Positions 43,666 through 52,107 of a stretch of DNA of 64,000 bases are shown here, in pieces. Source of the stretch: an uncultured Clostridia bacterium (GTDB lineage: Bacteria; Bacillota; Clostridia; Oscillospirales; Ruminococcaceae); assembly GCA_947629335.1 (NCBI GenBank), contig CANRDI010000008.1, positions 1 to 64,000 of the forward strand. Reading direction: 5' to 3'. The notes below the pieces were generated by a model, which saw nothing but the letters and a program-made list of their open reading frames with translations, did not search any database and was not told where the DNA came from. A program made the position numbers and the translations under genes. Position 1 is the first letter of the stretch; each line of letters begins with the position of its first letter.

Positions 43666-46600
43666 ATGGCTGATTTGGTTAATGAAATGCTTGGGAAATT
43701 TTCGGAATTGGCTCAAGAAGAAAAAAATATCAACGCTGATATTGATAAAGCTCTCAAAGAATATAATGATTATTGCAGATCGTCCGATAACGACCTGAAT
43801 AAAAAACTTGAGGAAATACGAAAAAAGATCCGTAAGGTTTCCGAGCTTATGCAGTATGCCCGCGAACACGCCAGTGACCTCGAAGAAGCACAAATGCCGT
43901 TTGAGACCTCGGAAGGCGCTCTCGAAAGTATCCGTCAGACAATAAAGCTCGATTCTAAAAACGACCCGAACGCCGAGTCGCTTTATACAAAGGCTTCAGG
44001 ACAAAAGCTGTTCTACGAGGCGGAAATTGAGCGGACCAGAAAGCTCATAGAGGGCAGTAAAGTACAGGCAAAACGCCAGTATGACAGCGACGTAGCGGCT
44101 CTTGAAGGGAGAAAAGAAAAACACGATAAAGCTCTGCGCGATTATGTTTTATCCGAGGATTTCAAACGTTATTTAAAGTTTTTGGGATTTGACAAGTCCG
44201 CATTCAACAGCCAGAATACCGTAAATCTTATTGACAAAAGCAAAATCTCAATCGGACAGCGCAGGATACGCTTTTCCGTTCCTATGGAGGTAGAACAGGA
44301 ACTTACGAATATCTCCAACGGAGAATATAACCCCGCGTCAAGAACGATCGGCGCGCCTTTCGGAGTTCCTACCCAAGAGGGCAGCGTTCTTATGCTTGAA
44401 TATGACGAGAGAAACAGGGCGTATCTTCTCGGCGGCGTGGAAAGATTGCTTCTTAATCTGATAAAGTATTGCGGAACTGATATAACCGATATGGCGTATT
44501 TCGATCCGGCAAACAACAGTGCGGAATCTCTGGGCATTATGTCCGCATTTGCAAAGGGCATAAATCCTTTTATCGTCGCTCCGCAGTCGCCTGCCGAGGC
44601 AAACAGCAAGCTCGCGGAACTATATGCCGCTATAAAGGAAAATCCTTCTCCGAACTGCGTTTCGAGAGTTATGGTGCTGTGCGGTTTTCCTGAGGATTTC
44701 ACTCCTGAGTTTTCTGAAAAGATTATTGACCTTGCGAAAAATATAAAGCAGAGCGGAACAATGCTTATACTTATACATAACGGTTCTGCACAGGACAACG
44801 ACGTTGTGACCGATCTGAGAAATTCTTCCATAAATATCCGAAGCAGAAACGGAAGTTTTTATTTGAACAGTACGCGCGAGAGCCTGTTCTGGTATTCAAA
44901 GCCGTCGGATATTCCCGATACGATACGCAGGACATATATAGAACAGCGCCGTGCCGCTGCTCCTCAGTCTGCGCCTGTACAGCAGGCGTATACCGCTCCG
45001 CAGCCTGCGCCTGTGCAGCCGGCGTATACCGCTCCGCAGCCAATGCCTGTTCAGCCGACATATACCGCACCTCAGCCTTCTCCGCAACCCTCTGCCGCAG
45101 CACAGGCGGACGACGCGACACAGACTGAAAACTCCGCTGTTTCCGAGAACGAACAGGAAGTATCCGCTTTTGAAGAAGCCGAGGAGATAAGCGCGGAAAA
45201 GGGATCGCGCGTCCTGCCGAAAATATCCGTGAGCGCAGGAGCAGAGCGCCTCGATATAAGCGGAAATGTAACTTATATTTGCGGCAAAAACAGCGCCGAC
45301 AGAACGGCTATAGTAAAGGCGGTTTTAGACGGAGTTACAGCATATACCCATCCCGACAGCGCCGAACTCTGGCTTTTCGACAACGACCATAGCCTTATTG
45401 AACTGATAAATGTAAAAAGCGCTCATATTAAGTACGCGGTTTCGGACGAAGCCGACGAGACAGCAGTGGATTTTGCGGAACTGCTTGTTGCTGAGAAAGC
45501 GGCGCGCGCCGAGCTGCTGAAAGAAAAGCATTGCAGAAATTACGGCGAGCTGGCGAAAGATGTCTACCTGCCGAGAGTGGTCGCTGTTATAAGCGATTTT
45601 ACAGAGTTTTTGAAGTCGCTCGACCGTGCGCCGAAATATTTCGGCAAAAACAGGAGAAACATTCTCAAAGGTCTGATGAAAAACTGTTCGAGATACGGAA
45701 TAAATCTCGTTCTTGTAGGACGTACTTTCTCGGAAAACGGAAAAGCGCCCGATGTGCTTGAAAACGCGGTAGACTGCGCGGCAGCTGTTTCGGGCAGAGA
45801 AAAGTATCTGAACTGTTTGTTTAACGATTCAAGTATACCCGCGAAGATCCCCGAAAATCATGTTCTCGTTTCGGGAACAAACGCGCTCGCTAAAATAAAG
45901 ATAACCGAACAGGACGAAGCGAAGAGCTATGTTCAGTCATACGAATACGACGCGAACGCCGAGAATTATCTTGAAAAAAAGCCGTTTATTGCCGACAGAA
46001 GCACTGCTGTCGCTTATACGGAGCGCGACAGTTCAAGGGCGGAGCTTATAGCTGTCCGTGAAAACAGCGAGATAATGCTGTTTTTGGGAGAACCTTGCCG
46101 AATTTCGGGGAATATGCCGATAATTCTGCGCGAGGATAATGCTGAAAATCTTCTTGAACTTGCTCCGAAAAGCTCTGAAAAGGCGGCAGCGGCAACGGTC
46201 GCCGCAGCGATAAGATCTCTCGAAGAACAGGGAATACCTACGGAGATAATAACTGTAAACGGAAATTCTATTTTTACCGAGCTTTCCGTAAGCGGTGTTC
46301 TGAGCGGGATAAAGGTCGTCGAGAGCGAGAATGCCGCGGCAAGGATAAAAGAACTTTCGTCTAAGCTCAGTACGGGAACGTTAAACGAGTTTCTTATCAT
46401 TTTAGGAGGAGATGTGCTTTTGACATCGCTTCATGCTGAAGATCAGAATTCTGTCGCAGAGCTGAAAAAGCTGTTTGTCAAAGGCTCAAAGAACGGCTGT
46501 CGGATAATGTTCGTATGTTCGGGAATAAGTCAGATGCAGGCGGGATTTTTGTCGCTGTTCAGGCATAAGATAATATTCCCCTGTCCGTTTGCGGAAAGCG

Positions 46601-46698
46601 AAAAACTGGCTTTGAGCGGGGACTGTGAGCTTATAAACGGCGCGTTCAGAGTGAGCGAAGACGGCGATGAATTTACGGCAGTACCTTATGTGTTTTAA
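43666..46698 (+). CDS. Large protein resembling a chain of degenerate FtsK/EssC-type ATPase domains
   Basis: 1010 residues. Residues 1-190 are coiled coil. A first alpha/beta domain (about 200-425) has strands such as SRVMVLCGF and TMLILIHN. A Pro/Gln linker (about 430-482) has four units of the YTAPQPxPVQP type. A second domain (about 520-760) resembles the FtsK/EssC motor fold: YICGKNSADRTAIVKA at the Walker A position but without a GKT/S core, PRVVAVISDFTEFL at Walker B and GINLVLVGRTF after it. A third domain (about 790-1010) ends DEFTAVPYVF. No intact Walker A was found, so ATP hydrolysis is doubtful. ATG 43666, with AAGGAG. The gene has its own promoter and terminator, and no secretion genes are nearby. 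Function unknown. Confidence 0.6.
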   Translation: MADLVNEMLGKFSELAQEEKNINADIDKALKEYNDYCRSSDNDLNKKLEEIRKKIRKVSELMQYAREHASDLEEAQMPFETSEGALESIRQTIKLDSKNDPNAESLYTKASGQKLFYEAEIERTRKLIEGSKVQAKRQYDSDVAALEGRKEKHDKALRDYVLSEDFKRYLKFLGFDKSAFNSQNTVNLIDKSKISIGQRRIRFSVPMEVEQELTNISNGEYNPASRTIGAPFGVPTQEGSVLMLEYDERNRAYLLGGVERLLLNLIKYCGTDITDMAYFDPANNSAESLGIMSAFAKGINPFIVAPQSPAEANSKLAELYAAIKENPSPNCVSRVMVLCGFPEDFTPEFSEKIIDLAKNIKQSGTMLILIHNGSAQDNDVVTDLRNSSINIRSRNGSFYLNSTRESLFWYSKPSDIPDTIRRTYIEQRRAAAPQSAPVQQAYTAPQPAPVQPAYTAPQPMPVQPTYTAPQPSPQPSAAAQADDATQTENSAVSENEQEVSAFEEAEEISAEKGSRVLPKISVSAGAERLDISGNVTYICGKNSADRTAIVKAVLDGVTAYTHPDSAELWLFDNDHSLIELINVKSAHIKYAVSDEADETAVDFAELLVAEKAARAELLKEKHCRNYGELAKDVYLPRVVAVISDFTEFLKSLDRAPKYFGKNRRNILKGLMKNCSRYGINLVLVGRTFSENGKAPDVLENAVDCAAAVSGREKYLNCLFNDSSIPAKIPENHVLVSGTNALAKIKITEQDEAKSYVQSYEYDANAENYLEKKPFIADRSTAVAYTERDSSRAELIAVRENSEIMLFLGEPCRISGNMPIILREDNAENLLELAPKSSEKAAAATVAAAIRSLEEQGIPTEIITVNGNSIFTELSVSGVLSGIKVVESENAAARIKELSSKLSTGTLNEFLIILGGDVLLTSLHAEDQNSVAELKKLFVKGSKNGCRIMFVCSGISQMQAGFLSLFRHKIIFPCPFAESEKLALSGDCELINGAFRVSEDGDEFTAVPYVF

Positions 46699-47039
46699 AC
46701 CGTATATGGTTTAGACATCAGTTTTTGATGACGAAAATAATCGAGAGAGGACCTCGCGGTCCTCTCTTTACGTTATTGAGCAGCGCTTTACTGCCAAACT
46801 TTCTCTTATGCATTACGCGCCGAAGACAGATAACGCTGTTAGATGTAAGAAGAAACGAACAGCGTTTCCGATCTCCGACTGCCGCGCAAGCGGCGGCACA
46901 TAAGTTTTTTGAAAAGGAGTTTGAGGGAAAACTTTTTTTCAAAAAAGTTTTCCCTCAATGATGGCTGAGCTGCGCCGAGGGAGTACCCGTATTCGCGGAT
47001 ACTCCCTCGGTTATTATATAAAATTGGGGGGAAGAGGTT
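46699..47039. other. 341-base convergent intergenic region with three hairpins and a repeat-like core
   Basis: Three perfect stems are visible: GAGAGGACC/GGTCCTCTC at 46745-46766 followed by TTT (a terminator for the upstream gene); TTGAGGGAAAACTTTTTT with its complement at 46922-46959; and CCGAGGGAGTA/TACTCCCTCGG at 46976-47011. Between them, near 46805-46830, is TGCATTACGCGCC, related to the CGCATAACGCGCC found upstream of lspA. Short open frames on both strands here look like by-products of the repeats, not genes. Confidence 0.7.
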
Positions 47040-47864
47040 TTATTGCTGTCCGATAGTGACATTTCCCGAAGTAAGCTTTATTTTTACATTCTGACGGTTT
47101 TCTTTTCCGAATGTTCCGCGTGTGCCTTTTCCGAGAGTAACAAATTCTCCCTTTTCCGCGCCGAGGTCGGTCTTTAATACTCCCGAAACGCCGTCAAATT
47201 CAATATCCGCGCCGCTGTCCTCAGGCAGCCAAACATTTACCGCTCCGCTTACCGCGCTTATTTCGAGCGCACCGTTCCACTCTCCGTAAAAAAGGTCTAT
47301 CTCGCCTGAAACCACGGATACGTTTCCTTCTCCCGAAGCGTTATTGTAAACGGTTTTTCCCGAAACCGAGCATATCGAGAATTTTTCAGCTTTCGCGTTT
47401 ATTTCGACATTTCCCGAAACGGTAGTTGCTTTTACGAGTTTTGCGGGAGCATTGTTGTTTATTGTTATCTTGCCCGAAGCGGTCTTTACCCGTATCTCGC
47501 TGAACTGTGCGCTTACGCTTATGTCGCCCGAAGCAGTGTTCAGTTCAAATACGTCCGATTTTATATTATCCGCGCAAACGCCACCGTGAGTTGTATTGAC
47601 CTTTATTTTCGAGAATATCTTTGCAGGCAGATAAACCGTCAGCTTATAGTTTTCTTCGGGTTTGTTTCCGATAATGTTTAAAAACGGAGTTTCTTTGAGA
47701 GTGAGCTTGTTTTCAAGCAAAACCGCGCAGAGCTTCGGCGCGTCCTTCGGGTTTTCGTATAAGGCGGTTATTTCTTCGCCTTCACCCTCCGAAAGAACTA
47801 TCCTCGTGCCGATAGAACAGATCTCGACTTCGCTTATTTCGTTGGTAAACTTGTAAGTCTGCAT
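47040..47864 (-). CDS. DUF4097 family beta-strand repeat protein
   Basis: 274 residues made of short, regularly repeated beta strands (VKTASGKITINNNAPAKLV, VVSGEIDLFYGEW and SAVSGAVNVWLPEDS), the pattern of DUF4097/adhesin-like beta-helix proteins. It has no signal peptide or membrane helix, so it may act inside the cell or bind its membrane partners. It is the last gene of the PadR-DUF1700-DUF4097 operon. AGGAAAGGA precedes the start. Similar operons respond to envelope stress in other Firmicutes. That role here is an inference. Confidence 0.78.
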   Translation of the reverse strand: MQTYKFTNEISEVEICSIGTRIVLSEGEGEEITALYENPKDAPKLCAVLLENKLTLKETPFLNIIGNKPEENYKLTVYLPAKIFSKIKVNTTHGGVCADNIKSDVFELNTASGDISVSAQFSEIRVKTASGKITINNNAPAKLVKATTVSGNVEINAKAEKFSICSVSGKTVYNNASGEGNVSVVSGEIDLFYGEWNGALEISAVSGAVNVWLPEDSGADIEFDGVSGVLKTDLGAEKGEFVTLGKGTRGTFGKENRQNVKIKLTSGNVTIGQQ

Positions 47865-47928
47865 AAAATGACCATTCCTTTCCTGATATTATTTTGCCCG
47901 GCATTTGCCGGTTTTTTGTTGTCAGAAT

Positions 47929-48972
47929 TCATGTGATTATATAGTCGCCATTCGGGTCTGTGACGGTTGAGCCTGAATGATTTTTAATAGTGACTACTCC
48001 CGTTAAATTAGATACTGTAATGAAGTTTTTGGTATTGCTCTCTCCTATTGTACAGGTTTCGACGGTTTCATACAAGCTCATATCTGCATTGTCTGTTTTA
48101 ATATATATTGTTCCCGAATTTTCATCTGAAATAAATTTGCTCGAGGTTTCAGGCGGCAGGAATACATTCACATTGCCCGTATAATTTTTTATCCCTGCAT
48201 AATTTAATTCCGAAAAAGACGCGTTTGTATTTCCGCTTGTGTTAAATAAATCTCCTCTTCCCGAAAGTCCGCTTATTTCAACTTCCCCTTTGTCGTTATT
48301 TATGTCATATGATTTTGTATCGGCGTTTAATATCTTGGCACTTCCGCTTCTTACTTCAAGCGATATATTATCCGCTGTATTATTCGTATCTCTTGTGAGC
48401 GAAAAACTTCCCGAACTTACGGAAAAAGTGTTGTCCAAAGCGTTTATGTTGCTCATGGTTAAACTTCCCGTACCCTGACATACTGAAAGAGAAGAATATT
48501 TTCCTTTCGGTATCATTATCTCGGCGGTATATTCGGGCGTTCCTCTATAATTATCGTCGAGCCAGTATGTTTCATCCGAGTTTTTATCAAACGAGATACC
48601 TTTCGGACAAAATTCGATAAAGCTGATATCATTATCGCTCGACAGCGTTAGAATTGCGCTTTTATTTTCGCTGTCGCACTTGACGCTTATAGTGATGTCC
48701 TCGCCGGAATATGACGTAACCACAGCATTTACTCTCGAAAAGTTGAACGAAAGCTGCTTTAGAGCAGGTATACGATAAACATACTCTATTTCCGAAGAAA
48801 TGAGAAATCTTTTTTGTCCTCCTTCGTAATAATGAAATGACGGGATTTGTATTTCGGTTTTATTTTCGTCTTTATACAGATCCTTTTTCCCGATTATTTG
48901 CTCGATCATCAGCGACGATAAAAAACTTAAAATGCATATGGGAATAAGAACGGTAAGTAGTTTTTTCAGCAT
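47929..48972 (-). CDS. Membrane-anchored DUF4097-like protein
   Basis: 347 residues with an N-terminal signal-anchor (LKKLLTVLIPICILSFLSSL, residues 2-21) and an external domain of repeated beta strands (for example NTFSVSSGSFSLT, LEVRSGSAKIL and GTIYIKTDNADMSL), related in style to the next protein. The start is ATG 48972, after GAGGTGAAAAAA. A start at 48993 would lie inside the DUF1700 gene. It probably presents the beta domain outside the membrane. Compared with its neighbour it is Ser/Asp/Asn-rich and lower in GC. It is the third gene of the operon. Confidence 0.7.
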   Translation of the reverse strand: MLKKLLTVLIPICILSFLSSLMIEQIIGKKDLYKDENKTEIQIPSFHYYEGGQKRFLISSEIEYVYRIPALKQLSFNFSRVNAVVTSYSGEDITISVKCDSENKSAILTLSSDNDISFIEFCPKGISFDKNSDETYWLDDNYRGTPEYTAEIMIPKGKYSSLSVCQGTGSLTMSNINALDNTFSVSSGSFSLTRDTNNTADNISLEVRSGSAKILNADTKSYDINNDKGEVEISGLSGRGDLFNTSGNTNASFSELNYAGIKNYTGNVNVFLPPETSSKFISDENSGTIYIKTDNADMSLYETVETCTIGESNTKNFITVSNLTGVVTIKNHSGSTVTDPNGDYIIT

Positions 48973-48982
48973 TTTTTTCACC

Positions 48983-50209
48983 TCACAGATCATATATAGC
49001 TTTGATATGCTGTTCTATAATAAATTTAAAGAGCTTTACCAAAGGCTTTATCAGCATAAGCCCGATTATGGAAATTATAAGTCCCAAAGAGCAAAAACCT
49101 ATACCGCGAAACAGAGTGACAATTTCATATTGCTCCTGATATTCTAATGTCGTTCGGAAAATAACGGGCAGTCCGTTGTTTATGAAAACCGATATACCCG
49201 TGGTAAAAATCGCTGTAATTCCGCCGATTATTGCAGGCAAAAGCCAGCTCCATAAAAACACATCAAGCGCTATGGCAACCAAGAGCTTTTTAAGGTTCAA
49301 ATTCGGTTCCAGAAATTTTATATCCTTAAAGACAGACCCTCCCGAAGCCGAGTTGTTATGAGGATTTTGCGGGATAACTCCTTTGCGGTCGTTATTTGAA
49401 TGTTCGCGGAAGTGGTCGTTCGGACGAGGAACTTTTGTCATCACATTCTGCGCGGCATTTTTTACCGCCTCCGTCGCAGCGTTTCCCGCAGTCTTTACAG
49501 CGTCGGCAGCCGTTTTTCCCGCGTTCGCCACTGCGTCTCTGACATTGTTTTTCCCGAAAGCGTCGGCAATGGCGTTTCCTGTTATCTTAGCTGCGTCGGC
49601 GACTGCTTTTCCTGCATTTGAAAACGCATTTGCAACATCATTCGGTCTGTTCTGAGCCGCCGTATTTGCCGTTTCTGCCGAACCGTTTGGCGCGCCCGTT
49701 GTTCCTGTTGAAGCATTTGTTGAAGAATAAGACGCGCTTTGCGAAAAATAAGCGTTTTGGGAATTCGCCGCGCCGCCTGTAAAACCGTTCTGTGCTTGAT
49801 AACCCTGCGTTTGAGAACCTTGTGCTTGAGAACTCTGTGCCTGAGGATAAATTTCCTCGGAAAAATGCTCAGGGGTATACTCTATAAAATGCTCGTTTTC
49901 CTGTTTGTTTTTTATGAGCGAAAGGTCTGCGGGAACGTCACGTCCTGGTTTGGTGAGGCTTACTTTATGTTCTAAGTCGCGCGCGACCATACTGTTTATT
50001 CTCGTGCTTTCAAGGTTCAGATAGTTTCGGGCAATTTCTTTTACATCGCCGAGCCTTTTTGCCGCCTCTTCTTCGGAGACGCCCTCGTCTCTGCACTCTG
50101 CGAAATGCTCTTCAAAATCCGCTCTTATGTCGTCGGAAAAATTTATGCCTATTCTTTGAAGCTCATATTCGAGCTGTTCAAAAAATTCATTTTTACTGTT
50201 CGTTATCAT
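48983..50209 (-). CDS. HAAS/DUF1700 domain membrane protein with long low-complexity linker
   Basis: 408 residues. Residues 1-65 form the helical HAAS-type domain (FEEHFAECRDEGVSEEEAAKRLGD) that usually pairs with PadR regulators. Residues about 115-170 are Gln/Ser/Ala-rich, with AQGSQTQGYQAQ units. Residues about 190-260 are Ala/Lys/Asp helices in 11-residue steps (TAADAVKTAGN, AATEAVKNAAQ). Two or three membrane helices follow (about 305-400). The HAAS domain of such proteins is thought to be an anti-regulator of PadR. The start overlaps the padR end by 17 bases, with AAAGGGGAA upstream. Confidence 0.78.
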   Translation of the reverse strand: MITNSKNEFFEQLEYELQRIGINFSDDIRADFEEHFAECRDEGVSEEEAAKRLGDVKEIARNYLNLESTRINSMVARDLEHKVSLTKPGRDVPADLSLIKNKQENEHFIEYTPEHFSEEIYPQAQSSQAQGSQTQGYQAQNGFTGGAANSQNAYFSQSASYSSTNASTGTTGAPNGSAETANTAAQNRPNDVANAFSNAGKAVADAAKITGNAIADAFGKNNVRDAVANAGKTAADAVKTAGNAATEAVKNAAQNVMTKVPRPNDHFREHSNNDRKGVIPQNPHNNSASGGSVFKDIKFLEPNLNLKKLLVAIALDVFLWSWLLPAIIGGITAIFTTGISVFINNGLPVIFRTTLEYQEQYEIVTLFRGIGFCSLGLIISIIGLMLIKPLVKLFKFIIEQHIKAIYDL

Positions 50210-50525
50210 TTCCGTATTCCCCTTTCAGAAGTTTATCTATGCTCACTTCAAATTCTTTCCACTCTGAAACAAGTCTGCCGAGTTCTTGTATACCTTTTTC
50301 GGTTATTTTGTAATATTTTCTCGCAGGTCCTTCGGGGGATTCGACTATATAGCTGTCTATAAGATCTGAATCTCTCAAACGTTTCATAAGCGGATATATC
50401 GTACCTTCGGTCATTTCCATACATCCCGATATCCTGTTTACTATTTCATATCCGTAACAATCGCCGCGGCATATTATAGAAAGCGCGCACATTTCAAGCG
50501 TTCCTCGTTTCATTTGTGAGTTCAT
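50193..50525 (-). CDS. PadR family transcriptional regulator
   Basis: A 110-residue winged-helix repressor. The core runs LEMCALSIICRGDCYGYEI, then EGTIYPLMKRLRDSDLI (recognition helix and wing) and ARKYYKITEKGIQEL, diagnostic for PadR. The short form, with a single C-terminal helix for dimer formation, fits the PadR-s2 class. The start is ATG 50525, with GGAGGTGAAAAT. A longer in-frame reading from 50585 begins at the -35 box. It heads the operon with DUF1700 and DUF4097 genes and probably represses it through the palindrome at 50576-50589. Confidence 0.92.
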   Translation of the reverse strand: MNSQMKRGTLEMCALSIICRGDCYGYEIVNRISGCMEMTEGTIYPLMKRLRDSDLIDSYIVESPEGPARKYYKITEKGIQELGRLVSEWKEFEVSIDKLLKGEYGNDNEQ

Positions 50526-50556
50526 ATTTTCACCTCCGAGAGTTGTCTTTATTCTG

Positions 50557-50585
50557 ATTATATCACAAGGTATCGTATATTGCAA
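50557..50585 (-). promoter_or_regulatory. Promoter of the padR operon
   Basis: On the minus strand TTGCAA (50580-50585), 17 bases, TATAAT (50557-50562). The start is predicted near 50550, about 25 bases before the start codon. Confidence 0.8.
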
Positions 50586-50589
50586 TATA
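50576..50589. promoter_or_regulatory. Candidate PadR operator (perfect 14-base palindrome over the -35 box)
   Basis: TATATTGCAATATA is self-complementary and its centre is the TTGCAA -35 element. A repressor bound here would block RNA polymerase. A single protein dimer fits a 14-base site. The assignment to PadR rests on position. Confidence 0.55.
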
Positions 50590-50762
50590 GTGAATAGACA
50601 AAAGTCGAGCCATATTTTTCAAAAATCTTGTATAATTTTAACATAAATTGCAATAAATTAACTCATTATATTAAATAAAGCGCTGTTTTATCGGGCAATT
50701 AAGCCGGCAGTTAAAACTTCGCCTTTTTTGACAAAATACGATAAGCTATTATAAATTTCCTA

Positions 50763-50791
50763 TTGAAATTATTGTAAAAATGTGGTACAAT
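50763..50791 (+). promoter_or_regulatory. Promoter of ddl
   Basis: TTGAAA (50763-50768), 17 bases, TACAAT (50786-50791). It gives a leader of about 190 bases before ddl. Between the padR promoter and this one (50590-50762) I see only AT-rich sequence. Confidence 0.75.
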
Positions 50792-50822
50792 ATAATTTGA
50801 ATTGATATATTTTATAATACAG

Positions 50823-50945
50823 CAGACTGTCGATAAAGTTTTGTTTGCATTATCGGCGCGCTGACGAAAAACGATAGTTTTCGCCGTGCCCAAAAGGTTT
50901 TTTAAAACGAAAAACCGCTAACGAACCGACTTTTTTGGCAGTCTG
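50823..50945 (+). repeat. Structured inverted-repeat element in the ddl leader
   Basis: CAGACTGTCG (50823-50832) and TGGCAGTCTG (50936-50945) can pair to close a 123-base region. Inside, CGAAAA/TTTTCG and GGTTTTT/AAAAACC form local hairpins. The ends match those of the elements at 30341 and 39112. Confidence 0.55.
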
Positions 50946-50988
50946 AAAGCGATAATTTTTACAATTCGGTCAAAGAAAGGCAGATATT

Positions 50989-52056
50989 ATGGCTAAAATT
51001 AAAATCGCAGTCCTTTTCGGCGGAGCTTCGAGCGAACACGAGATTTCCCTTATCTCCGCTTATACAGTACTTACAAATATTCCAAAAGATAAGTATGACG
51101 TGTTCTGTGTGGGGATAACAAAAAAAGGTCACTGGATGTATTATCCCGGAGAATATGAGGATATTAAAAACGGAAAGTGGGAGCAAAACCCCGACTGTTG
51201 TACGGCGGTATTAAGTCCCGACTCGGTGCATAAGGGCTTTATAGTTCTTAACAGCGACGGGGCTATACTCCGAAAAGCCGATGTTGTATTTCCTGTTTTA
51301 CACGGAATGAACGGCGAGGACGGAACTGTTCAGGGACTTGCAAAACTTGCGGGAATGCCGTGCGTGGGGTGTGATATGACAAGCTCGGCGGTATGTATGG
51401 ATAAGACGATAACGCATAAGATACTTGAACACGCGGGTATAAGGACTGCGCCGTTTGTTGAACTCAGGCGATTTATGCTGAAAAATACGGACGAGATGAT
51501 CCGCGTCATAACAGAAAAACTCGGGTCTTCTGTTTATGTAAAGCCTGCGTGCGCGGGTTCTTCGGTCGGAGTTTCGAGAGCGGAAAATGCCGACGAGCTT
51601 AAAGCCGCAATTAAGATTGCATTTGCACACGGCGACAAGGTGATTGTTGAAAAGGAGATAATAGGCAAAGAGGTCGAATGCGCAGTACTCGGAAACGGAA
51701 ACGACATTATTGCGTCAATTCCGGGTCAGATAACTCCTGCGGAGAAGTTTTACGATTATGACGCAAAATATAAGCTCGGAACATCAGTTCTGGATATTCC
51801 CGCGAAAATTACGGAACAACAGACCGAGAAACTCAGAGAAACCGCTAAAAAAGCGTACATAGCCTGCGGATGTTCGGGATTTTCGAGAGTTGATTTCTTT
51901 GTGTGCGAGGACGGTCTTATACTGAACGAGATCAACACTATTCCCGGCTTTACCTCAATAAGTATGTACCCGAAACTTATGGAGAATATGGGAATACCGA
52001 TAGGCGAGCTTATCGACAGGCTTATACAGCTCGCAATGAACAGCGAATACAACTGA
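50989..52056 (+). CDS. ddl: D-alanine--D-alanine ligase
   Basis: A 355-residue ATP-grasp enzyme that makes the D-Ala-D-Ala end of the peptidoglycan stem. Visible are the N-terminal LFGGASSEHEISLISA, VFPVLHGMNGEDGTVQG, the ATP-binding KPACAGSSVGVSR, the omega loop FYDYDAKYKLG (Tyr-containing, as in D-Ala rather than VanA-type ligases) and the C-terminal NEINTIPGFTSISMYPK. Length and motifs are normal. GAAAGGCAGATATT precedes ATG 50989. It is expressed from its own promoter. Confidence 0.95.
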   Translation: MAKIKIAVLFGGASSEHEISLISAYTVLTNIPKDKYDVFCVGITKKGHWMYYPGEYEDIKNGKWEQNPDCCTAVLSPDSVHKGFIVLNSDGAILRKADVVFPVLHGMNGEDGTVQGLAKLAGMPCVGCDMTSSAVCMDKTITHKILEHAGIRTAPFVELRRFMLKNTDEMIRVITEKLGSSVYVKPACAGSSVGVSRAENADELKAAIKIAFAHGDKVIVEKEIIGKEVECAVLGNGNDIIASIPGQITPAEKFYDYDAKYKLGTSVLDIPAKITEQQTEKLRETAKKAYIACGCSGFSRVDFFVCEDGLILNEINTIPGFTSISMYPKLMENMGIPIGELIDRLIQLAMNSEYN

Positions 52057-52107
52057 CGCGGGCATTAAATAATTCCGAATAAGAAAGAAAACAAGGGAAG
52101 TGAAATT

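Noticed and set aside
46718-46961. Short open frames on both strands between the FtsK-like gene and the DUF4097 gene
   Set aside because: They run through perfect hairpins and a repeat-like core. They are treated as intergenic repeat sequence.
47898-47917. Small hairpin CCGGC/GCCGG with a T run on the plus strand, between two minus-strand genes
   Set aside because: It is oriented against the direction of transcription of the operon and has only five base pairs. There is no plus-strand gene for it to end.
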